59,020 nucleotides of DNA from Anaerolineae bacterium (GCA_026645945.1 JAPKMO010000010.1:1-59020); one strand, 5' to 3'. Shown: positions 40,975 through 50,264, counted from the first letter of the stretch. Numbers and translations: made by a program. Notes: generated from the sequence alone by a model not told the origin.

Positions 40975-41949
40975 TCACGGCGAGGCCGCGCCCAGCCCCG
41001 GCAGCCACATCTGGACGAACTGCGCCGAGTCCACAAACTGGCCGTTGACGGCTACTTCCCAGTGGAAGTGTGCGCCGCTGGTGCGCCCGGTATTGCCGAC
41101 CGTGCCGATAATCTGTCCTTCGTTGATGCTCTGCCCGCGCGTGACATGAATTTGCGACAGGTGCGCGTAGGTCGAAAAGATGCCGTAACCATGATCGAGG
41201 GCGACGATATTGCCACGAATGTCCATAAAACCGGCGTAGGCCACCCGCCCCGCGCCGATTGCCATGATCGGCTGTCCCAGGGTCGCCCGGATGTCCCAGC
41301 CGGTGTGCCGCGTCTGGAAGGACTGGTTGAAGGTGCGGAACGCGCCGAACGGTGAGGTCAGTTCCGAACCCAGAATCGGCAGTTGGAAACCCTGGCCGGC
41401 CCACAGCCGCTCCGGCGTGATGGTGCTGAAGATGCTTTCCAGCCGGGCGAACTCGGCGCGTTCGATTTCCGGGTCAATCAGGTAAACTTTGTCCGGGGCC
41501 AGGTCTATATTCTGCCGGATAAAACCTGCGCTGGTGACTTCGATCTCGGCGTTGATGGTTTGGCGCGCGCCATCTGTATACCAGACGAACACATCCAGTG
41601 GGTAGCGGCGCGGGTTCTGCTCCATGCTGACGGCCAGCAGGGCGAAATACCCGTCGCCCGGCACGGGGAAACAGTCCACGACGGCGTTCAAAAAGCGCGC
41701 ACTGCACCCGGCCATGCCATCGCCGGTCACGCGCAGCAGGCCGCTGCCGCCCTGGCTGAGGCTGGCGAAAAAAAACTCCACCGTCGCTCGCTCCTGGGTG
41801 AGCATGTCAGTCGGGCGGGGGCGCGGCATGGGGGTCGGCGTGGGCGGCAGGGTCGGCGCGGGGATGGGCGTGGCTTCCTGCGCGATCACGAAAGCGGCGG
41901 ACAGCCCCCCGAAAGCCAGCAGAACGACGAACAGGAACACTCGTTTCAC
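40975..41949 (-). CDS. Exported M23 (LytM-type) peptidase
   Basis: A 324-residue murein-type endopeptidase. The signal peptide is FLFVVLLAFGGLSAAFVIA, followed by a Pro/Thr-rich linker (PTLPPTPTPMP). The C-terminal M23 domain has RHTGWDIRA (zinc ligands His and Asp), GNIVALDHGYGIFSTYAHL and the HFHWEV motif; all catalytic residues are present. The start is a GTG with GGAG 8 nt upstream. It lies 128 nt upstream of sbcC on the same strand. Confidence 0.9.
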   Translation of the reverse strand: MKRVFLFVVLLAFGGLSAAFVIAQEATPIPAPTLPPTPTPMPRPRPTDMLTQERATVEFFFASLSQGGSGLLRVTGDGMAGCSARFLNAVVDCFPVPGDGYFALLAVSMEQNPRRYPLDVFVWYTDGARQTINAEIEVTSAGFIRQNIDLAPDKVYLIDPEIERAEFARLESIFSTITPERLWAGQGFQLPILGSELTSPFGAFRTFNQSFQTRHTGWDIRATLGQPIMAIGAGRVAYAGFMDIRGNIVALDHGYGIFSTYAHLSQIHVTRGQSINEGQIIGTVGNTGRTSGAHFHWEVAVNGQFVDSAQFVQMWLPGLGAASP

Positions 41950-42044
41950 CGGGATGACTCCAGACTAACCAGCAGGCAAGGAACAGGGCAGCGCCATTGT
42001 GCCGATTTTCGGCGGCCAATGCAAGCGCCAACATCACCCTAAAT

Positions 42045-42063
42045 CCCTCTCCTATGGAGAGGG
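42045..42063. repeat. Palindromic repeat, short variant
   Basis: CCCTCTCC, TAT, GGAGAGGG form 8-bp perfect arms, enclosed by an outer CACCC/GGGTG pair. It is related to the palindromes at 3957, 4001 and 29487 but lacks the GAATTC centre. It lies between the lipoprotein and peptidase genes. Confidence 0.65.
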
Positions 42064-42106
42064 GGCTGGGGGGTGAAGTTCAAGCGCCAGCACGCAGGCG
42101 CGCCCT

Positions 42107-42934
42107 CTACGGCGCGTCCGGCGCGGCTTCCGGCAGGTTAAAGCGCACCGTCTCCAGGATGGCCTGCATCTGCTGGCCGGCGGCGTTAAAAGCCTCCAGA
42201 CGCTGCGGGTCTACCAGCGCCGCGCCCTCGACATAAGCGTAAAAGATGAAGTTCAGCCCGCCTTCCTGCACGCCGGCGAACCAGCCGCGCGTATCCGGCA
42301 GTTCCGGGCAGCTGACCGCCGAAAACTGCGCGCCGACCGCCGAACGCAGGCCGATGCGGTAGGTGCGGCGCTCGTCCGTGCCGATGTTGCAGCCCTGTTC
42401 CAGGACAGCCAGCCGCAGCAGGCGCACGCCGTCGGCCCACAAATCCGGCGCGGCGGGCGTGCCGCCCTCTGGGAACGGATTGACGATGTTCGGGAAACCC
42501 CACAGCAGCACGATTGTCCCCGTGCCGCCCGTCACCGGTCCCTGGTAGACTGCCAGCGGGATGCCGCGAATCGAACCTACATCGTCCAGGGCGATCACGT
42601 CGCTTAAAATCAGCACGTCGTAACCGACCGTCTGCCAGCCGTCCGGCAGGGTCATCTCCAGCGGCGGCGCGATGCGCTGCCCGGCCAGCGGCGGCAGCGT
42701 GACGACGATGGGCGTTTCGGTCGGGACAGGGCTGGGCGTGGCCGTCTCCGGGCGCGGCGTGGTGGTTGGGACCAGCGCCGTCAGCGTGGCTTCAACGGCG
42801 GCCTGGATTTCCGGCGAAGGCGTCAGCGACGGCAGCGGCGTGGGCAAGCCGGTGGCCGCCGGGGCGGCGCAGGCTGCTAAAAGGCCGGCGGCGAACAGCA
42901 TCAAGCGGCGAAGAAGAGGGCGCGGATGTCGCAT
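42107..42934 (-). CDS. Lipoprotein of unknown function
   Basis: A 275-residue secreted lipoprotein. The lipobox LLAAC (Cys22) follows a basic, hydrophobic signal peptide. A Pro/Thr/Ser linker (PTPLPSLTPSPE, TTPRPETATPSPVP) leads to a ~180-residue domain with PDGWQTVGYDVLILSD, WGFPNIVNPFP and PELPDTRGWFAGVQEGGLNF. Its fold was not recognised. It probably forms an operon with the membrane protein upstream, 12 nt away. Confidence 0.75.
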   Translation of the reverse strand: MRHPRPLLRRLMLFAAGLLAACAAPAATGLPTPLPSLTPSPEIQAAVEATLTALVPTTTPRPETATPSPVPTETPIVVTLPPLAGQRIAPPLEMTLPDGWQTVGYDVLILSDVIALDDVGSIRGIPLAVYQGPVTGGTGTIVLLWGFPNIVNPFPEGGTPAAPDLWADGVRLLRLAVLEQGCNIGTDERRTYRIGLRSAVGAQFSAVSCPELPDTRGWFAGVQEGGLNFIFYAYVEGAALVDPQRLEAFNAAGQQMQAILETVRFNLPEAAPDAP

Positions 42935-42946
42935 AATGATCCTTTA

Positions 42947-43519
42947 TCAGCCTGCCGGGACGGACTGCGTCAGGGTTTGCAGCAGCATAAACGCGCCCGC
43001 GCCGATCACCAGCACTAAGCCGATGACGATGCAGTAGGTGGCGATGCGTACCAGTTTCATGATCTGCCGCAGGGCGAACCGCAGGCCGATGAAGCCCGCC
43101 GCGCCGCCGGCGATCAGCAGCGGAATCAGCCACCAGGGCCAGGGCTGCCCCAGAATATACACTGTGAACAGCCACAAAATCAGCCCCAGGACGCCGCCGA
43201 TAATCCCGTCCAGCACCAGCCCGCGATTCGGCATCCGCAGCAGGTACAGGACAATAAAAGCCAGCACGCCGACGGTAAAAGCCGTGTTGCTGAGGATCGC
43301 CACCGCCGCCGCCTGAACATCTATCGGCTCGCCGGTCACGGCGGCCACCAGGCCGGCGAACACGCCCGCCGCCGCGATCTCGCGGAAGCCTTCCGGCATT
43401 TTGCCGCGCACCCCGGCGTACAGCGCCCGCAGCAGCGCCGCCACCGGCAGAAAATACTGCCCGCCGATTTTTAAGAGTTCGGCCAGAGTTTGTTGTAAAG
43501 CCTGCTGGTCTATTGTCAT
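42947..43519 (-). CDS. Multi-pass membrane protein of unknown function
   Basis: A 190-residue inner-membrane protein with about five hydrophobic helices (AAAGVFAGLVAAVTG, NTAFTVGVLAFIVLYLLRM, GIIGGVLGLILWLFTVYILG, WWLIPLLIAGGAAGFIGLRF, IATYCIVIGLVLVIGAGAFM). The N-terminal amphipathic stretch DQQALQQTLAELLK lies outside. No family was recognised. Confidence 0.7.
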   Translation of the reverse strand: MTIDQQALQQTLAELLKIGGQYFLPVAALLRALYAGVRGKMPEGFREIAAAGVFAGLVAAVTGEPIDVQAAAVAILSNTAFTVGVLAFIVLYLLRMPNRGLVLDGIIGGVLGLILWLFTVYILGQPWPWWLIPLLIAGGAAGFIGLRFALRQIMKLVRIATYCIVIGLVLVIGAGAFMLLQTLTQSVPAG

Positions 43520-43637
43520 GGTTTTTTCTCGCCAGTATCTATCCGTAAAACACCCGAACTGTTTAGAAGGGTGCGGCCTGGGCAGCCGCGCCGGACCGCC
43601 CCTGCAATCGCCATGTCACACCGGCTCCCTGCCGAAA

Positions 43638-45602
43638 TCACCCCACTGGCGTGGTCGTCGGGGCGCGGGTGGGTGTTGGCACGGGCGTGCGCGTGGGGGT
43701 GGGCGTCGGCGGTGGCAGCGGCGGCACGTTCACTTCTTTATACAGGTTGTCCGGGTTGAAGATCGGCGCGCAGACGAAGGCCGCGCGGTCGCCCCATCCC
43801 GACAGGCTGCCAGGAAGCTGCACCCGCAGCCAGCGCCCGCTGCTGTCCTGGGCGTTGACGATCACCGACGCCCCCGCCGGCACCGTGCCGACCACCTGAT
43901 GGCGGGCATCCGGCCCGGTGTACAGGGTGACGGCTTCCTGAATCGGCGCGCATTCCGGGTTCACGACCTGGATATTGAGGGTCTGCTCCCGCACGTTGCC
44001 GACTTCATCTTCGGCCCACAGCGTCAGCGTGAAGGGCTGCGACGGGATGCCGCTGACGGACAGGGCGGCCTGCTGGCCGTAGCCGGCCTCCACCGGCGCG
44101 TTGCTGAAGGCTTCCAACCCGGCCAAGCGGGTTTTAACCGCGCCGGGGATGTCCCAGCTTATATCCAGCGACTGCACCACGTAACGCACCAGTTCGTCGG
44201 GCGAGGCGGTGAACAGTCCTTCACCCAGCGGCTCGTAAACCCGCAGCGTTTGCGTGGCGACCGCCTGCCGCTCACCGTTTGTGCCGGCCAGCGCCAGCGA
44301 TACCTCCCCGATCAGGTTATCGGTTTTCAGCGGCACGCCGCCGGTCTGTGCGCCGGCGTTCTCCAGGACGGGCGTGCCGTTCACGCTCAGGCTCAGGGCG
44401 CTGGCGTCCAACGCCGCCCAGCTCAGATTCACGGTATCGCCGCGCGCCACCAGGGTGCTGCTCAATTCAAAACGTAAAATGCGGGGTTCCGGCAGCGGGC
44501 GGCTCGCCAGCAGCAGGCCGATCATCACCACTGCGACCAGCAGCAGCCCCAAACCGCCCACCAGCGCGAAGGGCGTCCAGGCAGGCAGGGCCGGTTTTTC
44601 GATGAACTGGCCGCGCACCGCCACCAGAAAACGCGCCGCGTCGTTGGAGCGGGCAACCAGATCGAATGAGTGGCGGCGCGGCTTGCCGAACAGCGCCGGG
44701 TTTTTGGGTTTGATTTCCCCCTGAACGGTGAGCCGCTGTCCCGGAGCCAGCGAAACCTGCGGCACGAGGACGTTAAACCGCAGTTTGTCGTCCCGGTCGC
44801 GCCCGCCGATGGTCAGCGGCAGGACGGCGCTGCCCTGGTTGTGCAGGTGCAGGCGAAACCGTTCGCCGCTGTGGATGCGTTTGGCGTCTAGCGCCATGCC
44901 GAAACCGGCAAACGCCAGCACGCGCACTTTAAACTGCGCTTCCAGTTTGGCGTTCACGTCGTCGGCGTGCGCCACCGCCACCGTCACCGGATAATCCCCC
45001 GGTTTGCTGTCGCTGCGGCGCAGCGGGCGGAAGTTGATAAGCACCTGCGAGGTTTCGCCGGGGTCAATCGTCAGCCGGGGGCGGTCAATCCGCACCCATT
45101 CCGGCGGCATCCCGCTCACGCTGACGACGTAGCTGTGCTGCTCGTCGCTGGTATTGCTGATCGAAAGTTCGGCAGTGGTGTGCGCGCCCGGCGCGATGGG
45201 GATGTCCGGGCCGATAACATCCAGGCGGAAGGCCGGCAGCTGCAGTTCGATGCGCTGCGTCACATCCTCCACCGCCTCAATCGGCTGGGTCGCCTGCTCC
45301 TCGATGTGATGATAAATCAGGCGCAGATGGCCGATTTGGATTTCCTCGCCGCCGTACAGCGGGCGGCGCTGGTTGCTGTTCAACCGCACGCCGTCCACGA
45401 ATGTCCCGTTTACCGACTCCAGATCGGTCAGGTAAACTTGCTCGCCGTCGTGGGTGATGCTGAGGTGATAGCGCGAGATGGTGGACGTATCCAGCACAAT
45501 CGTATTGCCGGTCGAGCGGCCTACGGAGATGTTATTTTCGACCAGGGGAAAGGTCATAAACGAGCCGTCGGGCCAGAAGACATCCAGGCGTCCATACGCC
45601 AT
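43638..45602 (-). CDS. FHA-domain membrane protein with extracytoplasmic Ig-like and SH3 regions
   Basis: A 654-residue protein. Residues ~20-95 are an FHA phosphothreonine-binding domain (VGRSTGNTIVLDTSTISRYHLS, then VNGTFVDG). Residues ~110-335 form beta-sandwich repeats resembling NPCBM/Ig modules (PGAHTTAELSISNTSDEQHSY, IDPGETSQVLINFRP). One membrane helix lies at about 344-366 (VGGLGLLLVAVVMIGLLLA). Then come Ig-like segments and a bacterial SH3 domain (LYTGPDARHQVVGTVPAGASV), ending in a Pro/Thr tail (PPPTPTPTRTPVPTPT). It may link Ser/Thr kinase signalling to the envelope, but the orientation is uncertain because beta-sandwiches lie on both sides of the helix. Confidence 0.82.
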   Translation of the reverse strand: MAYGRLDVFWPDGSFMTFPLVENNISVGRSTGNTIVLDTSTISRYHLSITHDGEQVYLTDLESVNGTFVDGVRLNSNQRRPLYGGEEIQIGHLRLIYHHIEEQATQPIEAVEDVTQRIELQLPAFRLDVIGPDIPIAPGAHTTAELSISNTSDEQHSYVVSVSGMPPEWVRIDRPRLTIDPGETSQVLINFRPLRRSDSKPGDYPVTVAVAHADDVNAKLEAQFKVRVLAFAGFGMALDAKRIHSGERFRLHLHNQGSAVLPLTIGGRDRDDKLRFNVLVPQVSLAPGQRLTVQGEIKPKNPALFGKPRRHSFDLVARSNDAARFLVAVRGQFIEKPALPAWTPFALVGGLGLLLVAVVMIGLLLASRPLPEPRILRFELSSTLVARGDTVNLSWAALDASALSLSVNGTPVLENAGAQTGGVPLKTDNLIGEVSLALAGTNGERQAVATQTLRVYEPLGEGLFTASPDELVRYVVQSLDISWDIPGAVKTRLAGLEAFSNAPVEAGYGQQAALSVSGIPSQPFTLTLWAEDEVGNVREQTLNIQVVNPECAPIQEAVTLYTGPDARHQVVGTVPAGASVIVNAQDSSGRWLRVQLPGSLSGWGDRAAFVCAPIFNPDNLYKEVNVPPLPPPTPTPTRTPVPTPTRAPTTTPVG

Positions 45603-45766
45603 AGGCTTTTGCCACTCCCGCTGCGAATTTGGTTACGGGGTTCATTGTAGCCTGATGGTGGACTTTGGCAAAGTGCGAACGCCGGAGGGTAGGGTAATCG
45701 TCATGTGGGCGCGGCGCATTGATGGATTATTCACACTTTATTTCACTGCCGGCGCATGGTGGGGCT

Positions 45767-45789
45767 TATAATGGCTTATAATTTATAAT
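45767..45789 (+). promoter_or_regulatory. Three successive TATAAT boxes before the response-regulator gene
   Basis: TATAAT occurs at 45767-45772, 45777-45782 and 45784-45789, just before the ATG at 45791. No -35 consensus lies 17 nt upstream of the first. Use of the last boxes would give a leaderless mRNA or favour the internal GTG at 45821. Confidence 0.45.
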
Positions 45790-45790
45790 A

Positions 45791-46192
45791 ATGGTAGACT
45801 CTATCTGGAAAGGCGGGCGCGTGGGCGCGAAAATCCTGTACATCGAAGATAATCCGCACCACATCGAGATTGTGCGGCGAATCGTAGACCGCGAAGGATA
45901 TGAACTGGTGACGGCGGTAAACGGCCTGCAAGGGCTGGAGATGGCTGCTGTCGAGCAGCCGGACATCATCATAGCCGATGTAAACCTGCCGGGAATCAAC
46001 GGCGTTGAAGTGGCTCAACGCATCAAGGATACCCCGGAACTGGCGCACATCCCGGTGCTGGCGCTGACGACCAACACCATGCACGGCGACCGCGAACAGT
46101 ATTTGCAGTCCTATTTCGATGGTTACATCGCCAAACCGATCATCCGGCACGAACTGCTGACCACGCTGCGCCGCCTGCTTAACAACGGCTGA
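45791..46192 (+). CDS. Single-domain response regulator (CheY-like)
   Basis: A 133-residue receiver-only protein. ILYIEDN (acid pocket), phosphoacceptor Asp63 in IIADVNLPGINGVE, Thr in LALTTN and Lys115 in YIAKPI are conserved. There is no output domain. The first ATG gives ten extra residues (MVDSIWKGGR); the GTG at 45821, with GGAAAGG upstream, would give the more usual start MGAKILYIED. No kinase adjoins it. It is transcribed divergently from the FHA gene. Confidence 0.85.
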   Translation: MVDSIWKGGRVGAKILYIEDNPHHIEIVRRIVDREGYELVTAVNGLQGLEMAAVEQPDIIIADVNLPGINGVEVAQRIKDTPELAHIPVLALTTNTMHGDREQYLQSYFDGYIAKPIIRHELLTTLRRLLNNG

Positions 46193-46241
46193 TTTTCCCC
46201 TACCGAATCCCCATTTTTCGACCGATTCGACGGTTTATCCC

Positions 46242-46397
46242 CAGGGCAAATGCGTATCATGTGCCAGGTTCGGGGCCATAAGGGGTTATGGTGGTTTGTA
46301 GGGGCGCAAGGCCTTGCGCCTCTACCCGCGAAACAACCTTTATCGAGCCTCAATGACCTTTTGAAAACCCATTAAGCTTTCATATGCGATAGCCCTG
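46242..46397 (+). mobile_element. MITE-like element A, copy 3, with inverted ends and target duplication
   Basis: A 156-bp element with ends AGGGCAAATGCGTAT (46243-46257) and, inverted, AGGGCTATCGCATAT (46382-46396). A 9-bp direct repeat GTTTATCCC flanks it at 46233-46241 and 46398-46406; the identity extends to 11 bp (46232-46242 and 46397-46407). The inner 28-bp palindrome at 46298-46325 is centred on AAGGCCTT with one mismatch. The interior matches copy 1 closely from GGGTTATGG to CCATTAAG but lacks element B, so it shows the empty-site state. Confidence 0.82.
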
Positions 46398-46479
46398 GTT
46401 TATCCCCTTGCCAGAATGCCGAACGAGTGTTCTAATTAAAACCATCCGGCGACCTGCCCTGTCTGTAAAGGAAAAGATT

Positions 46480-47571
46480 ATGCCAGAGCCGCTTAAAAAT
46501 ATGTACAACGCGCCGCTGTTCGAGGCGTTCACCGCCGCTTTTCAGGCCGCGTACCCGGCCTTCGACCGGGCGGCATTTCTGGATGCCATTTACGATGCCG
46601 AATGGGAAGGCCGCGAACTGAAAGCGCGGATGCGCCATATCACAGTCTGCCTGCGGGCGGCCCTGCCGGATGACTACCGGGCGGCGCTGGACATCATCCG
46701 GCGGGCGGCCCCGGCGCTGGACGCTTACGGTTTTGCCACGATGGTTTTTCCCGATTTTGTGGAACTGTACGGCCTGGACGATTGGGACGTTTCCATCCCC
46801 GCGCTGGAGCAGTTTACGCAGCAGTGCAGCGCGGAATTTGCGGTGAGGCCGTTCATCCTGCGGGACGCAGACCGCATGATGGCGCAAATGCTGGACTGGG
46901 CCGGCCACCCCAGCCACCACCTGCGGCGGCTTGCCAGCGAAGGCTGCCGCCCGCGTCTGCCCTGGGCGATGGCGCTGCCGGCTTTTAAGGCCGACCCGTC
47001 CCCCATCCTGCCGATTCTGGAGCGGCTGAAACAGGACGAGTCCGAATACGTGCGGCGCAGCGTCGCCAATAATCTGAATGACATCGCCAAAGATAACCCG
47101 CAGGTGACGCTCGACACAGCGGCACGGTGGCGCGCGATTGATACGCCGGAGATGCAGGCGCTCATCAGCCGGGCGCTGCGGACGCTGGTCAAAGAGGGCA
47201 ACCCGACGGCGCTGGCGCTGATGGGTTACGCGGGCGCGGGGGCTTTCGCCATCCAGAATCTATCGGTCGAACCGGCGGCTGTTCCGCTCAATGGCAGCAT
47301 GACGATCACGTTTGAGGTTCGCTCGTTAAGCGACACGCCCCAAAACCTGATGATTGACTACGTGGTGTACCTGGCCGGGGCCAACGGCCAGCCGCGCCGC
47401 AAGGTGTTCAAGCTGTCAAAAAAGACCCTTGCGCCGGGCGAGACGGCTGTTTTCACCCGGCGGCACAGCTTCGCGCCGGTGACGACGCGCCGGTATTATC
47501 CGGGCGAACATGCTGTTCAAATTCAGGTCAACGGCGCGCTTTCGGAGCGAGTGGCGTTCCAGGTGGGATAA
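46480..47571 (+). CDS. AlkC-like DNA alkylation repair protein with C-terminal Ig-like domain
   Basis: A 363-residue protein. Residues ~1-250 are HEAT-like helical repeats with HHLRRLASEGCRPRLPWAM and DESEYVRRSVANNLNDIAKDNP, typical of the AlkC/AlkD DNA glycosylase superfamily. Residues ~260-363 form an Ig-like beta sandwich (NGSMTITFEVRS, KTLAPGETAVFTRRHSFAPVTTRRYYPGEH region), as described for AlkC. It would remove alkylated bases such as 3-methyladenine. The ATG at 46480 is preferred over 46408, which lies in the repeat-flanking sequence; GTAAAGGAAAAG precedes it. Confidence 0.82.
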   Translation: MPEPLKNMYNAPLFEAFTAAFQAAYPAFDRAAFLDAIYDAEWEGRELKARMRHITVCLRAALPDDYRAALDIIRRAAPALDAYGFATMVFPDFVELYGLDDWDVSIPALEQFTQQCSAEFAVRPFILRDADRMMAQMLDWAGHPSHHLRRLASEGCRPRLPWAMALPAFKADPSPILPILERLKQDESEYVRRSVANNLNDIAKDNPQVTLDTAARWRAIDTPEMQALISRALRTLVKEGNPTALALMGYAGAGAFAIQNLSVEPAAVPLNGSMTITFEVRSLSDTPQNLMIDYVVYLAGANGQPRRKVFKLSKKTLAPGETAVFTRRHSFAPVTTRRYYPGEHAVQIQVNGALSERVAFQVG

Positions 47572-47581
47572 CCGGCGGGAG

Positions 47582-48145
47582 TCAGTCCACATCCAGGCGT
47601 TCAGCCGAAAGCGCCTGGGGAATCGTATACGGCAGGTAGTACACGCGGTAGCGCCTGCCTTCCTTGAAGTACGCCAGCGAGTCGGCATTCTGGAAACGAA
47701 AGGTAAATTTGCGAAACGCCCCCTGCCGCAGTTCCAGGTTGTACTGCTGGACTCGCATTGAGCGCACATACACCTCGCCCGTGACCAGACGCGCCACACC
47801 TTCCACCGCGCGGATGCTGCCCCGGCTGTAGCGCCGGGCGCTCAAGCGGCTGTACAGCGCCGAAACAACCCCGACAAAACCCAGCAGCAGCACGACGGAC
47901 GCAAGACCGGGCAAAATGCCGGATGAAAGCAGCCGCTCCAGGTCGCCGCCGGCGTTCAGGAACTCAACGATTCCGCCGACGACCAGGACAAACACCCCAA
48001 ACGCGGCGAAAAACCAGAGCATCTGGCGTGCCTGGCGGCGCATGGTGGCAGCATCGGCCTCCACACGCTGGCGCTGGCGATCGCTTAAATAACCCTGTTG
48101 ATTGCAGGCCAGATCGGCTGCATCAAATTGGAGGGTGTACATCAT
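47582..48145 (-). CDS. Membrane protein of unknown function
   Basis: A 187-residue protein with two hydrophobic helices (MLWFFAAFGVFVLVVGGIV at about 42-60 and LPGLASVVLLLGFVGVVSAL at about 78-97). An N-terminal cytoplasmic segment (LSDRQRQRVEADAATMRRQARQ) and a C-terminal beta-rich domain (TGEVYVRSMRVQQYNLEL, YRVYYLPYT) flank them. The C-terminal part resembles small PH-like or SHOCT-less membrane domains but was not identified. It lies 49 nt downstream of the RNase D gene on the same strand. Confidence 0.65.
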   Translation of the reverse strand: MMYTLQFDAADLACNQQGYLSDRQRQRVEADAATMRRQARQMLWFFAAFGVFVLVVGGIVEFLNAGGDLERLLSSGILPGLASVVLLLGFVGVVSALYSRLSARRYSRGSIRAVEGVARLVTGEVYVRSMRVQQYNLELRQGAFRKFTFRFQNADSLAYFKEGRRYRVYYLPYTIPQALSAERLDVD

Positions 48146-48194
48146 CCTCCCCCGGCTGCGACCGGCTTATTCCGGTCTGGCGGCTGTGGTTGTT

Positions 48195-49334
48195 TCACCG
48201 CCGCGCGAACGGTTTGAGTACGGCCAGAATCTCCTGGCCGTAGGTGGCGATGCGCCAGGGGCCGAGGCCGTCTATCTCGCGCAGGTCGTCCAGGTGTCCC
48301 GGCCCGCGCTGCGCCAGCGACCACAGGGCGTCTTTGGACAGAATCACGTCGGACTCGACGCCGCGTGCTTCGGCGCGGGTTTTGCGCCAGGCGCGCAGGG
48401 CGCTGTAACGCTCGGCCACCAGCGGGTTGGTAATCGTGCGCGGCGGCGGCTGGGGCAGCGGCGCGTGTCTGCCGCGTTCGACGGCCTGCAAGATGCGCCG
48501 TCCGTAACGTTCGATCTGCGCGCGCGTCATGCCGGGAATGCCTTTTAGCCGCTCAAGCGCGTAAGGCGCGGCCAGAGCCAGCCCCACCAGCACCGAGTCG
48601 GAAAAAACCTTAAAGGGCGGCGTGTCGCGTTCTTCGGCGATTTCCTCGCGCAGCAGATAAAGCTCGCGCAGCAGCGCCATCTGGCGGCGGTTGAGGTCGG
48701 CATTAAAACCGATGCGCCAGTAACCGTCCGGGTTAAACTGGTGGTTGGCCGCCGGAACGCGGGCGCTTTCCGCGAAGGTTTCGCGGGCTTCCTCCAGGGC
48801 GTCAATTTTCGTCAGCTCGTCGTGCAGGCGGTCGCGCAGCAGCGGCAGATAGTGGGTGTCCATCTGGGCATACAGCAGGCTTTCTTCCGAAAGCGGGCGC
48901 TGCCCCCAATCGTCGCGCTGGTGGCTTTTGTCCATCGTCACGCCCACATACAACGACAGCATTTTGTCCAGGCCGATGGCTTTATGCCCGCAGATGCGCG
49001 CGGCGACCATCGTATCAAAAAGCCCGCTGACGCTGAAGCCATAGTCGCGCTTCAGGCACATTAGGTCGTATTCGGCAGCGTGGAAAACCTTCTCGATGGA
49101 TGGGTCGGCCAGCAGCGGGCCGAGCAGCCGCAGGTTGGCGACCCGCAGAGGGTCTACGATGTAATCCGCCGAGCGGGTGGAAATCTGAATCAGGCAGATG
49201 CGCTCGCGGTAGGCGTACAGGCTGTTGGATTCGGTGTCAATGGCGATGAGGGGTTGGGAAGCTAACTCGTCAACCAGGCGGCTGAAATCGCGGTCGTGGT
49301 CAACATAACGCGCCGGTGGGAAAGGCCAATTCAT
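48195..49334 (-). CDS. rnd: Ribonuclease D
   Basis: A 379-residue 3'-5' exoribonuclease for tRNA and stable-RNA processing. The DEDDy acids are IAIDTESNSL (Exo I), FHAAEYDLMCLK (Exo II) and LLYAQMDTHYLPLL (Exo III). A C-terminal HRDC domain follows (RYSALRAWRKTRAEARGVESD, then LDDLREIDGLGPWRIATYG). All active-site residues are present and the length is normal. Confidence 0.93.
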   Translation of the reverse strand: MNWPFPPARYVDHDRDFSRLVDELASQPLIAIDTESNSLYAYRERICLIQISTRSADYIVDPLRVANLRLLGPLLADPSIEKVFHAAEYDLMCLKRDYGFSVSGLFDTMVAARICGHKAIGLDKMLSLYVGVTMDKSHQRDDWGQRPLSEESLLYAQMDTHYLPLLRDRLHDELTKIDALEEARETFAESARVPAANHQFNPDGYWRIGFNADLNRRQMALLRELYLLREEIAEERDTPPFKVFSDSVLVGLALAAPYALERLKGIPGMTRAQIERYGRRILQAVERGRHAPLPQPPPRTITNPLVAERYSALRAWRKTRAEARGVESDVILSKDALWSLAQRGPGHLDDLREIDGLGPWRIATYGQEILAVLKPFARR

Positions 49335-49346
49335 ATAACTGCGATT

Positions 49347-50264
49347 CTAAATCCACTTTCGCCGGATGAAATAGATAATCATGAGGAGTGAAATCATTAA
49401 CATCATCCCCATGACAACTATAAAAGCCAGCGGGTGTTCGTCAAGTGGCAATTTAACATTCATGCCATAAACACCGGTGACAAGCGTTAAAGGCAGGATG
49501 ATGACGGAGATAACGGTTAAAATCCGCATGACTTCGTTGATACGGTGGCTGACCAGGGTATTGGCCGTTTCGGCCAGGCCGGCGATCACCTCGGCATCTT
49601 CGTCTATAATGTCGCGGGCGCGGTAAATGTGGTCAACGGTGTCGCCGAAATATTCTTCCAGTTCTTCGCGGATGATCGGGTGTTCGGTGCTTTCCAGTTG
49701 TTCTAAAATCGGCACAAGATGGCGGATAATCCGCCGCAGGGCGATGATGTCGCGCCGGACAACCGCAATATCGCTGACGATACGCTGGGTGTACATGGTG
49801 AAGATGTTTTCTTCGATGGCGCGGATGTTCGCATCCACCTTGCTGAGGATGGGAAAGATGTAGTCCACAAGCTGATCTACGATGACGTAAAAAGCGTCGT
49901 TCGCGCCGCGCCCCATCAGCTTTTCGCGTTCGGCGGGGCTGCGCTGGCATTTGTCGAACAGGTGAACCATCGGGCTTAACTGCCCATCATGCACCGTCAC
50001 CAGGAAGTTGCGCCCGACGATAAAATCCACCTCGCTGGCGCGCGAAATGCGGTTGATGCGATCCCACAGCGGGAACTGAAGCACCACGAACAGGTAATCG
50101 TCGTCCTCGTCAATTTTGGGGCGCTCGGTCTGGCTCAAAACGTCTTCCAGGTTGAGGGGGTGAATGTAGGGGAATTCACGCCGCAGCAGGTCAATATCGG
50201 CGGGCGCGGGGTGGACGATGTTGATCCAGGTGAAACGATTATGCAGCAGTTTATAGCTCGGCAT
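49347..50264 (-). CDS. corA: CorA-type divalent cation transporter
   Basis: A 305-residue Mg2+/Co2+ channel subunit. The large N-terminal cytoplasmic domain begins with FTWINIVHPAPADIDLLRREF, and a long helical stalk includes YVIVDQLVDYIFPILSKVDA and ILEQLESTEHPIIREELEEY. Two C-terminal membrane helices carry the selectivity motif YGMNVKLP at the first loop and end in the basic IYFIRRKWI. The motifs are intact. It is transcribed divergently from the Rieske operon. Confidence 0.94.
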   Translation of the reverse strand: MPSYKLLHNRFTWINIVHPAPADIDLLRREFPYIHPLNLEDVLSQTERPKIDEDDDYLFVVLQFPLWDRINRISRASEVDFIVGRNFLVTVHDGQLSPMVHLFDKCQRSPAEREKLMGRGANDAFYVIVDQLVDYIFPILSKVDANIRAIEENIFTMYTQRIVSDIAVVRRDIIALRRIIRHLVPILEQLESTEHPIIREELEEYFGDTVDHIYRARDIIDEDAEVIAGLAETANTLVSHRINEVMRILTVISVIILPLTLVTGVYGMNVKLPLDEHPLAFIVVMGMMLMISLLMIIYFIRRKWI

